Under the pieces are notes generated by a model. The model was not told the origin of the DNA, did no database searches, and saw nothing but the letters and a program-made list of their open reading frames with translations. The position numbers and the translations under genes are program-made. A DNA stretch of 64,000 nt from Microcebus murinus (Eukaryota > Chordata > Mammalia > Primates > Cheirogaleidae): contig NC_134108.1 in assembly GCF_040939455.1 (NCBI RefSeq), forward strand, positions 19,869,501-19,933,500, written 5' to 3'. This document shows positions 39,746 to 53,640 of this stretch, piece by piece. Each line of letters begins with the position of its first letter. Position 1 is the stretch's first letter.

Positions 39746-41992
39746 ACCCAGTAACTGTATACACTAAAAATGAAGCACAAAATCTCACAAAGCATAGCAG
39801 CCTGAATAAATTTACTACCAATTCTTCAGAACTCAGAGCCTGGAGAGCATCATCATCGTTTAGCATAGAAAAATATTGTATCATCTTGGCTGTGCCCCAT
39901 GACGTTGAACTTGTCATTTAACTTCTCTAAGGCTGAGAACATTAGTTCAGACCATGTATTCTCAACGGAGGTAGTAAGTGGTTATTTGCAGAGGGAAGGG
40001 CATGGGAAAAGTTTACTCTTTTTATGAATAAGCCACAACCAGGCAGTCCAGAAACAGATACACAATATACCATAGTATTAAAATTTCAGTGGGGCAGGAG
40101 GTATAAAAAGACTCCTTAGGGAAGGAGCAACTGGTATTGATAAACCCCAGTTTAGATGAACTATAATGTCATTTACATTTCTTAAATTTCCTTAATTCTG
40201 TCTTTGCAAAGATAATGCTAAGAATTCCCAAAAAAGTTAAATATAGGTTCACATACTTTAAGAAGGCAAGAATTTATATGTTCCAGAAAGATGTCCATTT
40301 AGAACAGTAAAAATTGTAAATATCGTTATGTTTGAAATAGAAAACTCTCTCAGTATACAGAAATCCTAGCTGCCATTCATGAAGAGATCCTGTGAGCCAG
40401 TTTGTTCTATTTTCCCTGCTTTATAGATAATAATATATCTAAATTACATATAAATATTAATACAATTACCTATGCTCCCGAAAAATGCAGAAAGAAAATA
40501 GAATAAGGACAACCACTTGTAATTACAAAAAATTTGGAAAACTGTGGTTGTCTTAGCTATGATAAATGAAAGATCACCTTGGAATATAATTCATTTTTAA
40601 TTGCCTCTTCCATCTAATCTAACTACTGCTGTAGGCTGTCTTAAAATATTTACAAAGTAAAAGCAGAAAAAGAATTTGAGGTGCTAAATAAAGCAGGTCA
40701 CACATTCTTAAATGATTAATTTTTCTGGTATTGGGTTTACAACAAAAACAAAGTCTTAATTCTTACACATGGCATTTTTGGAAACACAAATAGTTTAAGG
40801 ACTTTCTCTCCTAAGGCTAAAACTGTTTTTAATTCACCTCCTTCCCTGCATTAATTATGGTATCCTTACTATATCTAAATATTCTGTCATTAAAAAGAGA
40901 AAAGTTGTAAAATGCTTGAAAGATCTATCTTACAGCCATTCTGCTCTAACCACTTGTGAAGTTTTATATTTACTAGCCCTGTCTTACTCTCTCCAATATC
41001 CTTGGTATATTCAAGTTCACATACTGCCCTCATAATTCTCTTCTTTGAGTTTTCAGAAATGCCTTAGAGGTTCTAACTAAAAATAAAACTCTGGAAAAAT
41101 GTACAAAACTCCTACATGTCAAACTCTTTGTTAAATGCTTGGCCATACTTTATTATCATAAATATATAATCATAAAGGACACTAATATTATCTATTTTAT
41201 TCACAGCAAAATAAATGTGTTTTGATATCAAATTAGATTTGAGACAGTTGCATTTTAATAGCTAAAGATGTGTGTAATTTGACTTAGACATAGGCATTCC
41301 CAATACTACGCATGAAGTAATCACCTTTTTTACTAATGATGAATATAAATACACAATCTTAAAGAGATGCTAACCACTGTTTACAGTTCCTCAAATTCTA
41401 GGTGTTCAAGTGACAGAAAAATCTCTTGTAAACTCACATGCTATTTTAGGCTGTTCCAAATATACTGATTAGACAGAGTAATGGGAAGAAAAGATTACAA
41501 ATTAGTTGAAACTCTAAATACATACAGATTATTTCAGGGGTGTAGTGTTGGATCCATGAGTGCCTGGTCCTCAACTTGGAATGCCCCAGCCAAATATTAA
41601 TAGCACACTATTATATTTACAGTTAGGGATAATTTTACCCTAATGCATCTTTAAATAACTATGCTCCTTACTATCAGAGTACTACAAAATATACTTTAGA
41701 TAATACCAAGAGGCATAAGACAATCAGAACACATAAAATGATCATTGGCAAGGTTTTAGGCTTATTCAAGGAAAAACTCCATTGTAGAAATTCAAGTAGA
41801 TGTAATATAAATATACATTCTGCACTAAGAATGATAATACTAACTCAGCACATCACAGTATAAAAATAGAAAAAAAAAAAAAAACCCTGTACTTATAGTG
41901 GTCATCTATTTGGCATGTTTCCATGAGAAAGCCACAGCAATCAAATTCTCAACCTGACAATGCACATTCACTTGCCAAGGCCTTAGACTTAC

Positions 41993-42147
41993 CTTTGTTT
42001 TAGATTGATCCATGACGTTTTTAAGTACTCAGTGGTTTCCTTCACATTCCTTGTGTCATCACTGCCATAGTCCTCCAGCAGTTTCTGCAGGACGTTATCA
42101 AACGCCATGACAATACCATCACCAGGACCCAGTTCTTGAAGCAATAT
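41993..42147 (-). CDS. UTRN: Utrophin exon H (counterpart of dystrophin exon 54)
   Basis: 155 bases, equal to dystrophin exon 54. Acceptor ccttag before 42147, donor AAG|GTAAGT after 41993, a near-perfect donor. Begins on a codon boundary and ends after two bases of a Ser codon. Reads [18 protein letters not shown], then [20 protein letters not shown], then [13 protein letters not shown]. This is the B and C helical part of a spectrin-like repeat, with the helix-C Trp in TSWINLK. It is nearly identical to the human utrophin sequence I remember and clearly different from dystrophin (DYSADDTRKVHMITENINASW). Confidence 0.97.
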
Positions 42148-43751
42148 CTAAGGTGCAAGTTCAGGTGTAATTGTTACAGCTGGTCACTCAATAACTAGTT
42201 TTACCAAAACAAAGCTACTTCCAGGAGGTTTCAACATGTTTTAGACACACATATCACAACAGGAAAATTAAGTAGGGGACAAACTCTTACACATAAGCTT
42301 AAACCAGAATAATTCTAGAGGTGAGAACGAAGATTGCTAAGAAAGTGATCAGATACATAGAGGATGCTATTAAAAAATCATTATCTTTTTCTCTTTGAGA
42401 TATTTCACTTCCTCAAACCATTTGTCTTTTTCATTCCTTCTGCAGTACATCTGATCCTTATAAGAACACACATCATACAGGAATGATCACAAAGAGAATT
42501 CCTCTGTAAGTACTTGCAGAAATACCAAGGATCAGTAATATGAAAGTCTTCTGTCTCTTGCCCCTGGATCTCTGCCCCTGTTACAGAGTTAACTGCTTGA
42601 ATGGATCAAGCAGCCAAACAAGGGTACTGAGAGTTTGCTCAAATAGCCAAACTGATGCTGAGTTTGTCCATAGGCATTGGTTCCTTGATACATTTTTTCC
42701 AATCTCTGAAAGTCTTGATCCAGATAATTCCCATGAAATCTAAAGGACAACAGAATGTTTCTATGTTTTTTTTGTAGCAACTGAAGGAAAATATTCACCC
42801 TAAGGTTTCAGAAGGCAAGAACTGTACTGTTGATTAGAAAAGGGTACTCTGAATTTAATGACAAAACGTTGATATCACTTTTAATTATATTCCTCTAGTT
42901 AAGTGTCTGGGGGTTTGTTACTACTTTTGAGTCATTTGGTGATAACAACCAGCAGGTATCACAAACACAGAGAATGATCCAGAAACTAGTACAGCTGGCC
43001 ACTTGCTTTTTAAACTGTAACCACAGAAAGTCTATGGTTGTGGAGAATAAAAACATATTTTCATGTTTTAGATTTTGTCTCCTACATATTTATTCTCTAT
43101 TATTTTCTTCACAGATAATACACTTTCATCTTGGCCTATCTAAAGGGTAAATAAATGTTACACCAAAATATAACCTTACAACTACAACCTCCAATTCAAG
43201 AATATTTTTATGATTGTAGAGAAAATCTAAAATAGCATGTTATAAATACCATAGGTGTTCATTAGTGCCAACTCTCTGACCAAAATGATCACTAAAAAAG
43301 TGCTTGTTATTATGATATTGATAAAACAGTTTAGTTATAAACACACTAAAAGAAACTACATTTACTTATTACCTGATTTATTCAGTACAGTAGCCCGCAA
43401 ATGAAAATCTCAGGAAATTTTACAAATAAAAGTAACTTTCAGGGTAAGCATGAAATGAGGGTTTCTGGGAATCCTGACAGTGTTCTCTTTCTAGAGACTG
43501 CTTTAAGGGTGTGCTCCATTTGCAAAACGTCAGTGATCTAGAAGGCTAGCAGACATGCACATTCCGACTTGTTATGCCTCCAGAAAGTTTTCAAAAAAAC
43601 CTTCCTGATCAAATTCTTCATATAAATGTCCATATGTATTCTAAGAACTTGGAAAAACATCCTAACAGGGTTCTAAGAATTACACTTAACAATAGGGAAA
43701 AAAGTACATCCAACAAAATGATATTTCCAAAAAGTATCTAATGACTCTTAC
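42148..43751 (-). other. UTRN: UTRN intron between exons G and H
   Basis: 1.6 kb, GT-AG ends. AT-rich; I see no gene, named repeat or RNA in it. Confidence 0.9.
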
Positions 43752-43957
43752 TTGGTTATCAGAAATTTGTTTGGTAAGTGGATCCCTTCGGGCTTGCTGA
43801 AGAATATAGAGTCGAGCCTCATATTTTCTCATAAGCTCTTCGGTCTCTTCCCTGTGGTCATCCCACTGAAGACTGTCGATGATCATGTCCTCTAGCTGCT
43901 GCTGCCTTAACTCCACCCCGTGCTGGGTGCTATCCCATTGGTTCTTGACCTTCTCCA
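43752..43957 (-). CDS. UTRN: Utrophin exon G (counterpart of dystrophin exon 53)
   Basis: 206 bases against 212 in dystrophin exon 53, a difference of two codons. Acceptor cccccag before 43957, donor CAA|GTAAGA after 43752. Completes a Leu codon begun in exon F and ends on a codon boundary. Reads [20 protein letters not shown], then [20 protein letters not shown], then [13 protein letters not shown]. The KNQWD Trp closes helix C of one repeat; [10 protein letters not shown] opens helix A of the next. Strongly charged, Gln- and Glu-rich, as expected of a rod-forming coiled segment. Confidence 0.97.
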
Positions 43958-46894
43958 CTGGGGGACACATTATAGAAAATAAATCCCAAAAAGTGAGCCT
44001 CAGGAAGAAGAAAAAAAATTACCTGATACCAAATTTATCATCATTTTAAATTTGTTATCAAATTTAAACAGAAAAGAGACAGGAGACAAGTTGATAAATA
44101 CATTTTAAAGGAATTTTAATACACGTCAGCCACACCATACAACTGATATATTTATGAAACCATTCTTGAGAAAAAAGTATTGGATTAAACTCCATTTTAA
44201 ATGCCCTAACACATCTTACAATAAAAACATCGACTATTACAAACTGATACAGCAAAAAAAAAAAAAAAAAAATCATAAAATAATTTTCTATTTAATTTTG
44301 TGCTTAATAGAACTTGGTTTGATGAAGGTAAATATTAACACTGTGTTATGACAAAACTGTAACCCCAAGATATGGCCACCTGTTACCCTCAAAGGAGATT
44401 CTCTAAGCTAGTCTTCATTTTAAAAGAAAACTGTTTAAGAACACTTTTCACATTTGTTTTATTGTAGCACGAAACCTCTCTAAAAGCAAGTGTTTTTATA
44501 TGTTCAAGTTCAAGGGAAACACTAAAAGTAAAGTAGACTGAAGATCTATGTACCCAGCAGCTCTTCATCATAACAATTCCATATTGGCTCTTCTCCTTCC
44601 TCTTTTTTACTGTGGTTTCTTTCCACTCCTATTTCTCTCACTCTCACTTTCTGTCTCTTGTCTCTGTATATCCTCTCCTCTCCGATCCTTTCTCTAATTT
44701 TAACATGGAGTTAAGGAAAGAAAGATCTAAGGAAACTTAAACTTTTGATTAATTACTTCATGGTCAGTTCACAACCTTGAGCTGAAGTACTAGTAAACAG
44801 TAACTGTGAATATCTGCAACAACTCATTAATAATAAATAGGCAGAGGCTAAAATCAAACTGCTAGAAGATGCTTTGGATGCCAGGCAGACTGAAGGGCTG
44901 AAGGCAGCTAAGTACCAGGTTCAAGAAGTACTTAACTACAAGCTAACATTCCAGCTGAGTAATAATGGAACATTTTGGTAAAATTCTTGGGATAATACAT
45001 GGTTATAGCAACCATAAAATCTATCAACCTAAGGTTGTTCAGAAGGTTGTAAGTTATACTTAAGTGTCATAATTCTAAAAAATTGTTTAATGAGATTATC
45101 TATTATATGCTGGCTTTTTTAACAGTTTAAATAAATTGCTTAAGTTTTTAACTTAAAGAAAGGACAAATCTATCATAATGTTCTACTTGTCAGTTAAAAA
45201 GTTACATAAAGTACTTATGACCAATTTTATTACTAACAGAATCCTTTAACATTGAACATATACATCTAAAGACATCAAGCAAAGTAAATATCACAGGTTT
45301 ATTATAAAAAATAAGCAAGTTATCTTATTCACTGTAAGTGCTAAAAACAGGTTACTATTGGTAGTACACTCCAGATGAGAAGAGTTTTTCATGTAATGAG
45401 TAGTGATGAAGACTATGTAGCTTCTACACAAAAACTCAAGAGAAAACAAAGAAAGGGCATTAAATGGGAAAGGAAAGATATTTAGAAGAAGAAAAGTCTT
45501 GTAATTAAAAAAAAAACAAAACAAAACAAAACCTTAAAGGAGTTTTGGACAAACATAGGTGATGGACAAACATCGGATGGTAGAAAAAGCACACCGGAAA
45601 TGGCTTTGTCAGTAGTTGGGTATCACTAAAGTAGAGGTGCTACCCTGCCATTTGCAGGAAAATGGGATTACTCCAGAGTTCCATTATAGGCACAATCAAT
45701 CGATCAATTAAAAAAAAGAGGAAGAAAGAAGGAAAATGGCCTATTTAGTAAAAAATAAGCCAACACTGTCAGACACTAAAAGTTCTTTGCTAACTCATAT
45801 CCTATTGCAATCTTGTTGCTACCATTTTTTTTTAAATTAAAACATACTTTCGACAAAAGGAACAACTGATTTTCTTCCTTTGAGAAAGATTAGATTTTAT
45901 TATTCCAATTATATTTTGCTACAAATATTTATTAAGTAGCTAATTTGTGTTGGACACCATGAAAGGCCCAAGGGCTAGGAAGGTGCATATTCACAGTCTA
46001 TGGAGGGGAGAGAGAATTAAAGTAGCTACAAGATCTATAATGAAGTAATGGGGAAAAAGGACACAGAAGAAACTAAATATAGAAAATACAGTTCCCCAGG
46101 CACTAGAAGAGGGTGGGAAAGACTTCACAAGGGGGTGACATTTTAGCTGCTGAGTAGAATTTTCACCTGGGGAGAAAAGGCCAAGAGAGAAAAGAAATAA
46201 CACGAATAAAGGTAAGGAAACTAGGAAATGTCAGGACGTATTAGAGAATATATATATAGCACAGGATAGTTACAGATGGGGATAAAGGCTGAAGTGAGAG
46301 AAGGGACAATGAGAGCAGATTGTGACAGTCCCTAGATGTCATTCTTGAGAATTTAAACTTTGTTTTGTATGCCACACATATTTAACAGATATTTTTTAGC
46401 TAGAATGCAAACTCCAAACAGGGGTCTTTATTTGCTGTTATTTTATAAGTTTATATTTTTTGTTTTATTTTGTTTTTAACTAAAGTGTCCTCAAATTGGT
46501 GCCAGTCACATAAATTCTGAGGTGAGTTTAAAAACATGGAAGACCTGGATTTAGTGATTAAACTGTAATGGGAGAATGAATTTGCATTCCCATGGTTTTC
46601 TCTAACTTTTGTTTTTCTGATTCTTTTAAAAGAACCCCTAACGTAAAAGAAGAAAACCCAATGTTAAGTAATTACTTAAAAGTAATAATGTTAACACTCT
46701 AAGGAATTCATAAGGGAATTGTGACAATGTTCACAAAAATTAAGGGAAAGCCAGGTTTCTTCATAAATAAAGAGTATCAAATATTAAATGATATTGTTTC
46801 CAAGTTGAACAATCTTTGAAAATCTGTGTGTGTGTGTGTATGGTATCATTTGCAGGAAAAGTGGATGATACATAATTTCTTTTTAAAAACTTAC
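43958..46894 (-). other. UTRN: UTRN intron between exons F and G
   Basis: 2.9 kb, GT-AG ends. A poly-A run lies at 44253-44272. A purine-rich block at about 45940-46370 (ggcactagaagagggtggga; gacattttagctgctgagta) resembles a reversed L2 fragment. Nothing else that I can name. Confidence 0.85.
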
Positions 46895-47012
46895 ATTTTT
46901 CTGTGATTGCTGTTCTCACATCTGAACTGGAAGCTTTATTTTTCAAATTCTGCGCCAATGTAAAAACATAATCCAGCTGAGGATGGCGCTGTTCTAAGTC
47001 AGCCTTTGTAAT
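46895..47012 (-). CDS. UTRN: Utrophin exon F (counterpart of dystrophin exon 52)
   Basis: 118 bases, equal to dystrophin exon 52. Acceptor ttaacag before 47012, donor AAT|GTAAGT after 46895. Starts on a codon boundary and ends after one base of a Leu codon. Reads [20 protein letters not shown], then [19 protein letters not shown]. This is helix B of a spectrin-like repeat; the DLEQR-PQL and AQNLKNK phrases are shared with dystrophin, while the rest marks it as utrophin. Confidence 0.97.
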
Positions 47013-49097
47013 CTGTTAAGTAGAAATGATTATTAAAGCCCATGAGGAAGCTATACAATAAGAATACTAACTAAGCAAAGCAGGTTTGCTGACATCAAAA
47101 TTGTTATTGTGTCTGTTTCCTCCTCTATGGGATTGTGAGTAATCAGCAACATGACAGAGAAAGATTGCATGATCTGGAGTCAGAGGTCCTGAGTTCAAAT
47201 CTCAGTTCCTCTTACCACCTGGGTCACCAGGCAAGGTGCTTTACCTTTCTGTATTTTAGTTTTCACCAAAAGAAATAATAAAATACTGACAGATCAGTTA
47301 CATCAAATCTGAGGAAATTAAGAAAATCCCACTGAAAACTAAAAAGTGCTCTGAAAACATTAGCAGTTGTTGCTGCCACTGAAGCCTTGCCTATCCGTTC
47401 TGCATCAGATATGAACACAAACGAAAGTTATCCATAGGAATGAGGAAACATTAGAAGAGTGCTGTTTGGAGTAATTGCAAATCAAATCATCTTAGACATG
47501 AAAAACTGCTGCTCTAATTTGTGTCTCTCAGTACTGATACATATGGGAGAAGCGGTAACAATATCAGGAAAATAGTATGTTGTAATTATAGAACTAATAG
47601 TCATAAAGAATAAGAAGACAATTTACAACGAGTATAAATAGTGACAAAGGATTCTCTCCCAGCTCTTCCCCTTTATGAATTCACAAGTTTTGTAGATTTG
47701 TTATTCCTGCAGTCTCAAACATTATTTCTAAATGGATTGCTCAGAACTTCAGATCAGGAATCCCAGAGCTTCTACAGGGCACGAGGACTCCTCAATACAA
47801 CACACCTAAACCTCAATCATTCAAATTCTCATTCACATTCTGTCTCTTCTATTCCTGTTTCCGCTAATTACTAAAGCATCATCTTGGCCACTTAGGAAGG
47901 GCCCTTTTCCTTGAATTTAAGCACCTCTTGCCTTCAATCCACCCTAGTTGTCTTACTAAAGCAGAGCATTGTTATCATGAGTTCCCAGCCACAATTTTAA
48001 AAAGAAAAAGAAATGGAGAGAAAGATGTTTGCCAACTGCTTACAGACCGAAAGCCCAAAGGGCTTCCGCAGCCTATGGGCTCCTTCACAAAGGGAACTTG
48101 AGCTGCCTTGCCTGCCTTGCTTCCCTCTGTATTTCTTTACTGCACAAATGTTGGCTCTAACGTCCCTCAAGCCTCCTCCCATTTCTTTATTCACTCTGTC
48201 CCCTATACCAGGAATGTCATCACTTTGTCCCCAGATGTCAAAGCCCCACACTATCTGCTTTCCGTCGCTAGAGAAGTAATCCCTTCCGCATTCCGCTCCC
48301 CCATGCTGCTTGTACCTGCCCTAGGCGTTTGCTAGCCTCTGCCTTGCCACAGCAACGTGTCTATTTATTATATATGCACTCCGTGCCTCTGCCCCAGCTT
48401 GGGCTTATTTGTCACGTGGGCATAAAAGCAGTACCCACACTTCACAAGATTGTTAAAGAAGCGTATGAGATAATGCATATAAAATACTTAAAAAAAATGT
48501 GCAGCACACATTAAGCCTTTCGTAAAAGTTAGCAATAGTTGTCGTTACTATTTTATCATACATTCCCAATTTATACCTGATATGTTCTTTTCAGTTATAT
48601 AGCCCAGAATGCACCTAGGATGCACTAAATATGGAAAAAGAACTTTAGATGATATAAGAATGGCAATGTGCATATTCATTATATTCAGTAATATTCATTG
48701 TAGTCAGGGGATTCTCGCTTCTAAAGTTAGAAATTAAACAATCTCCTTAAGAAATATAAGTTGAAAAGGTGCTTTAGGAAAACATCCTACATCACATGAT
48801 AGGCATTAAATGTAAGGCGAGCTTACATTTTTATTAGCGTGCCTGGCCGTGTGCTATTAATTTTAGATCTTAAAAATACAGTGAGGCTTTAGTTTACGTC
48901 TGTAAACCTGATCTTATCATAACAGTATAAATGCGAGAAAAGCTTTACTCTGTGGAGTTAGCCAGGGATGGATGACAGAAAAGAATTTTTATACCTCATT
49001 CTCTCACAGTTTAGGATAAACAAAGGGGATTCAACTTGATCTTGTCTACCTCTGGGTTGTGGCGTTTCCATGACAAGCCTTTGCACTATGCACCTAC
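47013..49097 (-). other. UTRN: UTRN intron between exons E and F
   Basis: 2.1 kb, GT-AG ends. Holds a MIR at 47155-47290 and a MIR-like 3' end at about 48400-48530. A GC-richer stretch at 48040-48350 carries overlapping short open frames on both strands with no recognisable product. Confidence 0.85.
47155..47290 (+). mobile_element. MIR SINE
   Basis: gatctggagtcagaggtcct, gagttcaaatctcagttcct, accacctgggtcaccaggca and tgctttacctttctgtattt are the MIR core in order. Confidence 0.85.
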
Positions 49098-49312
49098 TTT
49101 CATTCGGGAAACGGTCTTATTGATCTCTTCTACATCCCCGACAGTGACAATGTTGGACTTCAGCATTTGGTCGATCAATACCAGCCAGTCGGCTAGTTCT
49201 GTTATAGTTTTATCAAGATCAGCAGGAACTGAAATTTCTGAAGTACGAGAAGACAGAGCAGGAATATCTGATGCAGATGATACTAGCACCACCTTTTGGA
49301 CAGCAGGATGAG
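49098..49312 (-). CDS. UTRN: Utrophin exon E (counterpart of dystrophin exon 51): hinge and repeat start
   Basis: 215 bases against 233 in dystrophin exon 51, six codons fewer. Acceptor atttcag before 49312, donor AAA|GTAGGT after 49098. Completes an Ala codon begun in exon D and ends on a codon boundary. The first part, [20 protein letters not shown] then [10 protein letters not shown], is Ser/Pro-rich and non-helical, a hinge. It then switches to helix A of the next spectrin-like repeat: [40 protein letters not shown]. The Trp in LADWLVLID is the conserved helix-A Trp. Dystrophin has TELTDWLSLLDQVIKSQRV at this place, so the paralogue assignment is secure. Confidence 0.98.
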
Positions 49313-49689
49313 CTGAAATTAAAACAAAAAAACAAAAACAGCAAAATAGAAATAAATCAACAGGACATTTTGATTATGGTGGTACAATGGTGACGGGTGT
49401 TATATGTACTTAAGTAAAATTCAGTTTAAGAAAAAGAAACTCTAGGAAGTTTTCATTTATTCGTACTGAAATGGATGTGGAATTGCCTATATTATCTATA
49501 GGTCTTTGGTGGCTAAGCCAACTAAACAGAGTCTCACAACATTCTGGGACAGCAGTAACTTAAATGTAATCAACACTGAGAAAAATGAAAATTAAAAAAT
49601 ATGCCAACCATGAGAAAATTAGGAGTATTATTTCATTTTGTCAAGATGTTTTTGCCTTAATTATAAAGCCAATTTATTCATATTTCTTA

Positions 49690-50290
49690 TTCTTTTTTGT
49701 TTAATTTTATAACATGAGCATATTTCATTTTTAATAAACATCATTGTGACCACCTATGTAATAACCTACACATATATTCACAAACTTTTGTTTAACCCTT
49801 TTCCTTCAGCTGGGTATTTGCATTGCTCCTGAAATCTTATTTTTAAAAAGAACTTGCAAGAAATATCTTTTTATGTAGAGTATTTTGCACATTTCTGATC
49901 AACACCTTAGCACAGATTTCCCAAAGTGGAATTACTGAGTCAGGAAATATGAACAAATGTATGCATTTAATACTGGTTGTCAAATTGTTTCCCTTAAAAG
50001 TTGGAAATTTAAATTTCCAATGGCAGCATATGAAACTGATCAACATTCTGCACCCAAATCAACAATATTCTATCTCAATGGCTAAATACACGTCTTTCAC
50101 CATTGTTTTCCTTTTATGCTTTTTTATTACTAGTCAGGGTAAATATTTTTCATGCCTGTTAAGCAAATATGGTATAATTTATAACTGTCTGTTTTTTTAT
50201 CCGCCCCCTTATCAATCTAGATGAACTCTTTATATAGAAAGGATGAACCCTTTTCATATTGTTGAAAGTAATGCTTTTATCTGGGGATTC
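49690..50290. mobile_element. Old L1-derived block
   Basis: cccaaagtggaattactgag, gttgtcaaattgtttccctt and ttactagtcagggtaaatat are phrases of the L1M 3' region. Orientation is uncertain to me. Confidence 0.5.
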
Positions 50291-50599
50291 TTTAAATGTG
50301 TCATTTTTTTCTTTTAACATATAGATGTCAACAAACTTGAGGTAATCAAATCCATAAATCTTTCTTGGGCTATTGTTTTCCTAAGAATTTTAAAATTATA
50401 AATTCTAATGTTCTCCAAAGATTTGATAAATGTATTCTTTCCCTCTGGTTTTGTTTGTTTTGTATTGCTTTTTGTTTTCTGTTTTTCAATGAGGGGAGAT
50501 TAACTGTTTTTCTTTGGTTTAAATACAATAGGTCATTGAATTAATGATTAAATCCATCTGGAACCTACTTTAGCATAGGATATATTAAATGAGGCTTAA

Positions 50600-51425
50600 A
50601 TAATTTTCTGAAAGATATAGCCAACCTTTAAATTCAGTTCAATTCCAATCAAAATCCCAATAGTTTGAGTGGGTTTCAGCAAAATCATTGATTCACATTT
50701 CTGGTGGTTGTAAAATTAATGTAGAAGAGAAAAGGACAAAAAACAGTCAAAACCTTATTTTATTTTCAGTAGAGGGATATGCCCTCCCAAATATTTAGTT
50801 ATATTATTTAGCTATTTTAATAATACTGATTAATTCAGTACCTTATAGACTGAGACATTGACACAGACCAACGGAAGAGAAGAGCCACAGAATGGAGGTG
50901 GCAGAGAAGCCTGACCTTGGCAGAGACTGAATTATAGATCAATGAGGAAGAATTTACTGTTCAATAAATGATGCTGGCAAAGGGGTGACCCATGGCTAGG
51001 GAAATGATGGGGTAGATTTTAACCTCACATGCACCATAGGTAAATTAATTCTTGGTAGGTTAAGGACCTAAATATGGAAACCAAAATTGTTATTAAAAAT
51101 ACAGAATATTTTTATGACATCAGAGCACTGAAGGAGCTCTAAAACAAAACACAAAAAAAGAAGCTATTAATAAACCATGAGGTTTTAAGAATTCTGAAGA
51201 AAGCGCCATAAGTAAAGATTTTAAAAGCCTTTGAAATATTAAGGGAGACAGCATTTGCAATGCACAGTCCAGACAAAGAATTAGTAATCAAAATACTTTC
51301 ATACAACTCAAATCAGACAAACCAAAGAAGAGGAAAGAAGAAAGGCAATAAACACAAAAATATGGAAAAAATGTTTGACTTCACTGATAATTGAGAAAAT
51401 ACAAATTAAAATGAAATACCCTGTA
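50600..51425 (+). mobile_element. Old L1 ORF2-region fragment
   Basis: Plus-strand text encodes a decayed L1 ORF2 phrase (SIPIKIPIV near 50639) and continues in the L1 order: tagatcaatgaggaagaatt, tgatgctggcaaaggggtga, ggttaaggacctaaatatgg, aaccatgaggttttaag. No intact frame. Confidence 0.65.
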
Positions 51426-51929
51426 TCAGAAGGTCACAAGTCAGCAAAGTGACATCTGGGATGCTCTGGGTTCCTGCAGACCCTTCCATGGGGTCTGAAT
51501 GCCTAAACTATTATCATCATCAGCCTCATTCCCTCCCAAGTGTACAGTGGTGGTTAACCCAAGGCCACATAACAATTGATGTCACAAGAGACCAACTGCT
51601 GACGCAGATATGAGAATCCAGCCAGGTGTGGTCTATTAAGCCAGACATTTAAGAGACCTTGAAAAATGCAAAGCAATGTCACTTTTCTAAGTTTTTGTTT
51701 GTTTTGGAAAACAGAGATTCTTATGTTTATATGTTATAAAAATATATTAATTTTGTTAACATATAAATGGATTTATTATTGTTATTTTTAAACAAGTTAA
51801 TAAGCAAATTATTTTGAAATTTCATTTTAGTTAGGTAAATATAAATAGATATAACTCATATAAACAAAAGCTCTTTGGGGTTGATAATTTTTAAAAGTGT
51901 AAAGGGGTCCTGAGAACAAAATGTTGGGT

Positions 51930-52105
51930 ACCGGTAACAATGTAGAGCTAGGAGAATCCACATACACAGCCAGTGGGAGTGTGAACTGGAACAAGCAGTC
52001 TAGACAGCACAGCAGCTGCTAGTGAAGTAGAAGGCACCCGTATGCTACCACCTAGTGATTCCACCACTAGATATTTACCCTACAGAATACTTCGCACATC
52101 ATTCT
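51930..52105 (+). mobile_element. L1 remnant
   Basis: agccagtgggagtgtgaact and gattccaccactagatattt are typical of L1 3' regions. Short and diverged. Confidence 0.5.
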
Positions 52106-52159
52106 GCCCAATCTTCACTGTAGCTTTCTTTGTAGTTTTTAAAAATTCATTGTTTCAAT

Positions 52160-52720
52160 TTCCCAAATACCTGTTAAGAACCTAAATGGGCTAGGCACTG
52201 TTCTAGATGCTTCAGGGTGGAGCGTGCAAGGCAAAGTGGCTGCCCTCATGGAGCTTGCATCCTGGTGGGGGAGATGGATATATGTTACGAAGTCAAACCA
52301 ATGCAAGGAGGCAAAGAGAGACCAGGATGTATGTTGATTGTATGTATCTTGGCATGTTTGAAACAGCCAGAATACCAGTGTATTTGAAGCAGAATAAACA
52401 AAGAGACAAGTAAAAAGAAATGTGATTAGAAAGACAGGAAGCAGATAGCTCATGCCTGGTCTTCTGGATCATGGTAAGTCTTTGGAACTCACTTACATGG
52501 AAGTGATTAAAAGATTGTAAGCAAAAAAGTGATACAATCAAACTTATGTTTATAAAGCATCACTCTAGCTGCTTTCAGAAGAACAGATTATGGAGGTGCA
52601 GTAAGGCAAGAATAGAATCAGGATGGTGAGTCAGGAGAATATTCCAATAATATAGATGAAAGACAAGAGTGTTCAAGACCAGAGAGGTGGTTGGGATGGG
52701 GCACAGGACTGACACAACCT
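52160..52720 (-). mobile_element. L2-like LINE fragment (minus)
   Basis: gggctaggcactgttctaga, ccctcatggagcttgcatcc and catcactctagctgctttca read as a reversed L2-type 3' region. Confidence 0.55.
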
Positions 52721-53279
52721 GCTGATGGATTGACTATGAAATACACAGAAGAATAAATCCAAGCTTATTGGCCTAATATTGGCTGAATCATCTAAAGCTG
52801 AAAACATGTCTACAGTCATAGGACTGGGAAGCATAGCTAGAGAAGAGAAGGCTCAGGATGATGGTATATATCCACGCAATGGAAGACTGTACGTCAGTTT
52901 AAATGAATAAACTAGAGCTACATGCATCAAAATGTATGGCAATGGGAATAACCCAATAGAGTAGGAGAGAAAAGGGATAAGTAAAAAGCCAAGAGAAGAT
53001 GTGATCCACAACACAACCAGAAACGTTGGTCTTAAAAAGGAAAAAGGACAACTCTTCCTCTGCAGAGGAAGGAAGTATGCAGAGTATATGGTATACAAAT
53101 GCAGGCAGTTTGATGGATTCTCTAGTGGGAAAATAAAGATTTTATCTAACAAAAGGGGTTTTTTCTTTTAAAAATGAGATGAGGTCATTAGCTGAGAGAT
53201 GGGTGGCAACAAGTACTCAGAAGCCAGTACTACAGGATTATCTGTTAGAACTGAGTGCGTATTCAAGATGCATAGTCAT

Positions 53280-53640
53280 AGCTTTGCAATGAGTATAATC
53301 AGCAAGAAGTTGGCATGGATGAACCTCAAAAACATTATGCTAAGTGAAAGAAGCATTGTATGATTCCATTTATGTGAAATATCCAGAATAGATAAACCCA
53401 TAGTGACAAAGCACAGATTGGTGGTTGCCAGGGGCTGGGAGGAGGAGGGAATGGGGAGAAACTGCTTAATGAGTAAGAAGTTTTACTTTAGAGAGATAGA
53501 CATATTTTGGAACTAGAAAGAAGCAATGGTTGCAAAACATTGTGAATGCACTAAATGCCACTAAATTGTTCACTTTAAAATGGCTTTTATTTTTTAAATA
53601 TAATTTTAAAAAGAAGAAGGAACTGAATTAAAACATTGTG
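53280..53640 (+). mobile_element. Old L1 3' end fragment
   Basis: aacctcaaaaacattatgct, aagtgaaagaagcattgtat, ggtggttgccaggggctggg and ttgttcactttaaaatggct follow the L1M tail in order. Confidence 0.8.

Noticed and set aside
48013..48335. Overlapping open frames on both strands in the intron between exons E and F
   Set aside because: No recognisable domain, no consistent splice sites; probably an old repeat of moderate GC content.
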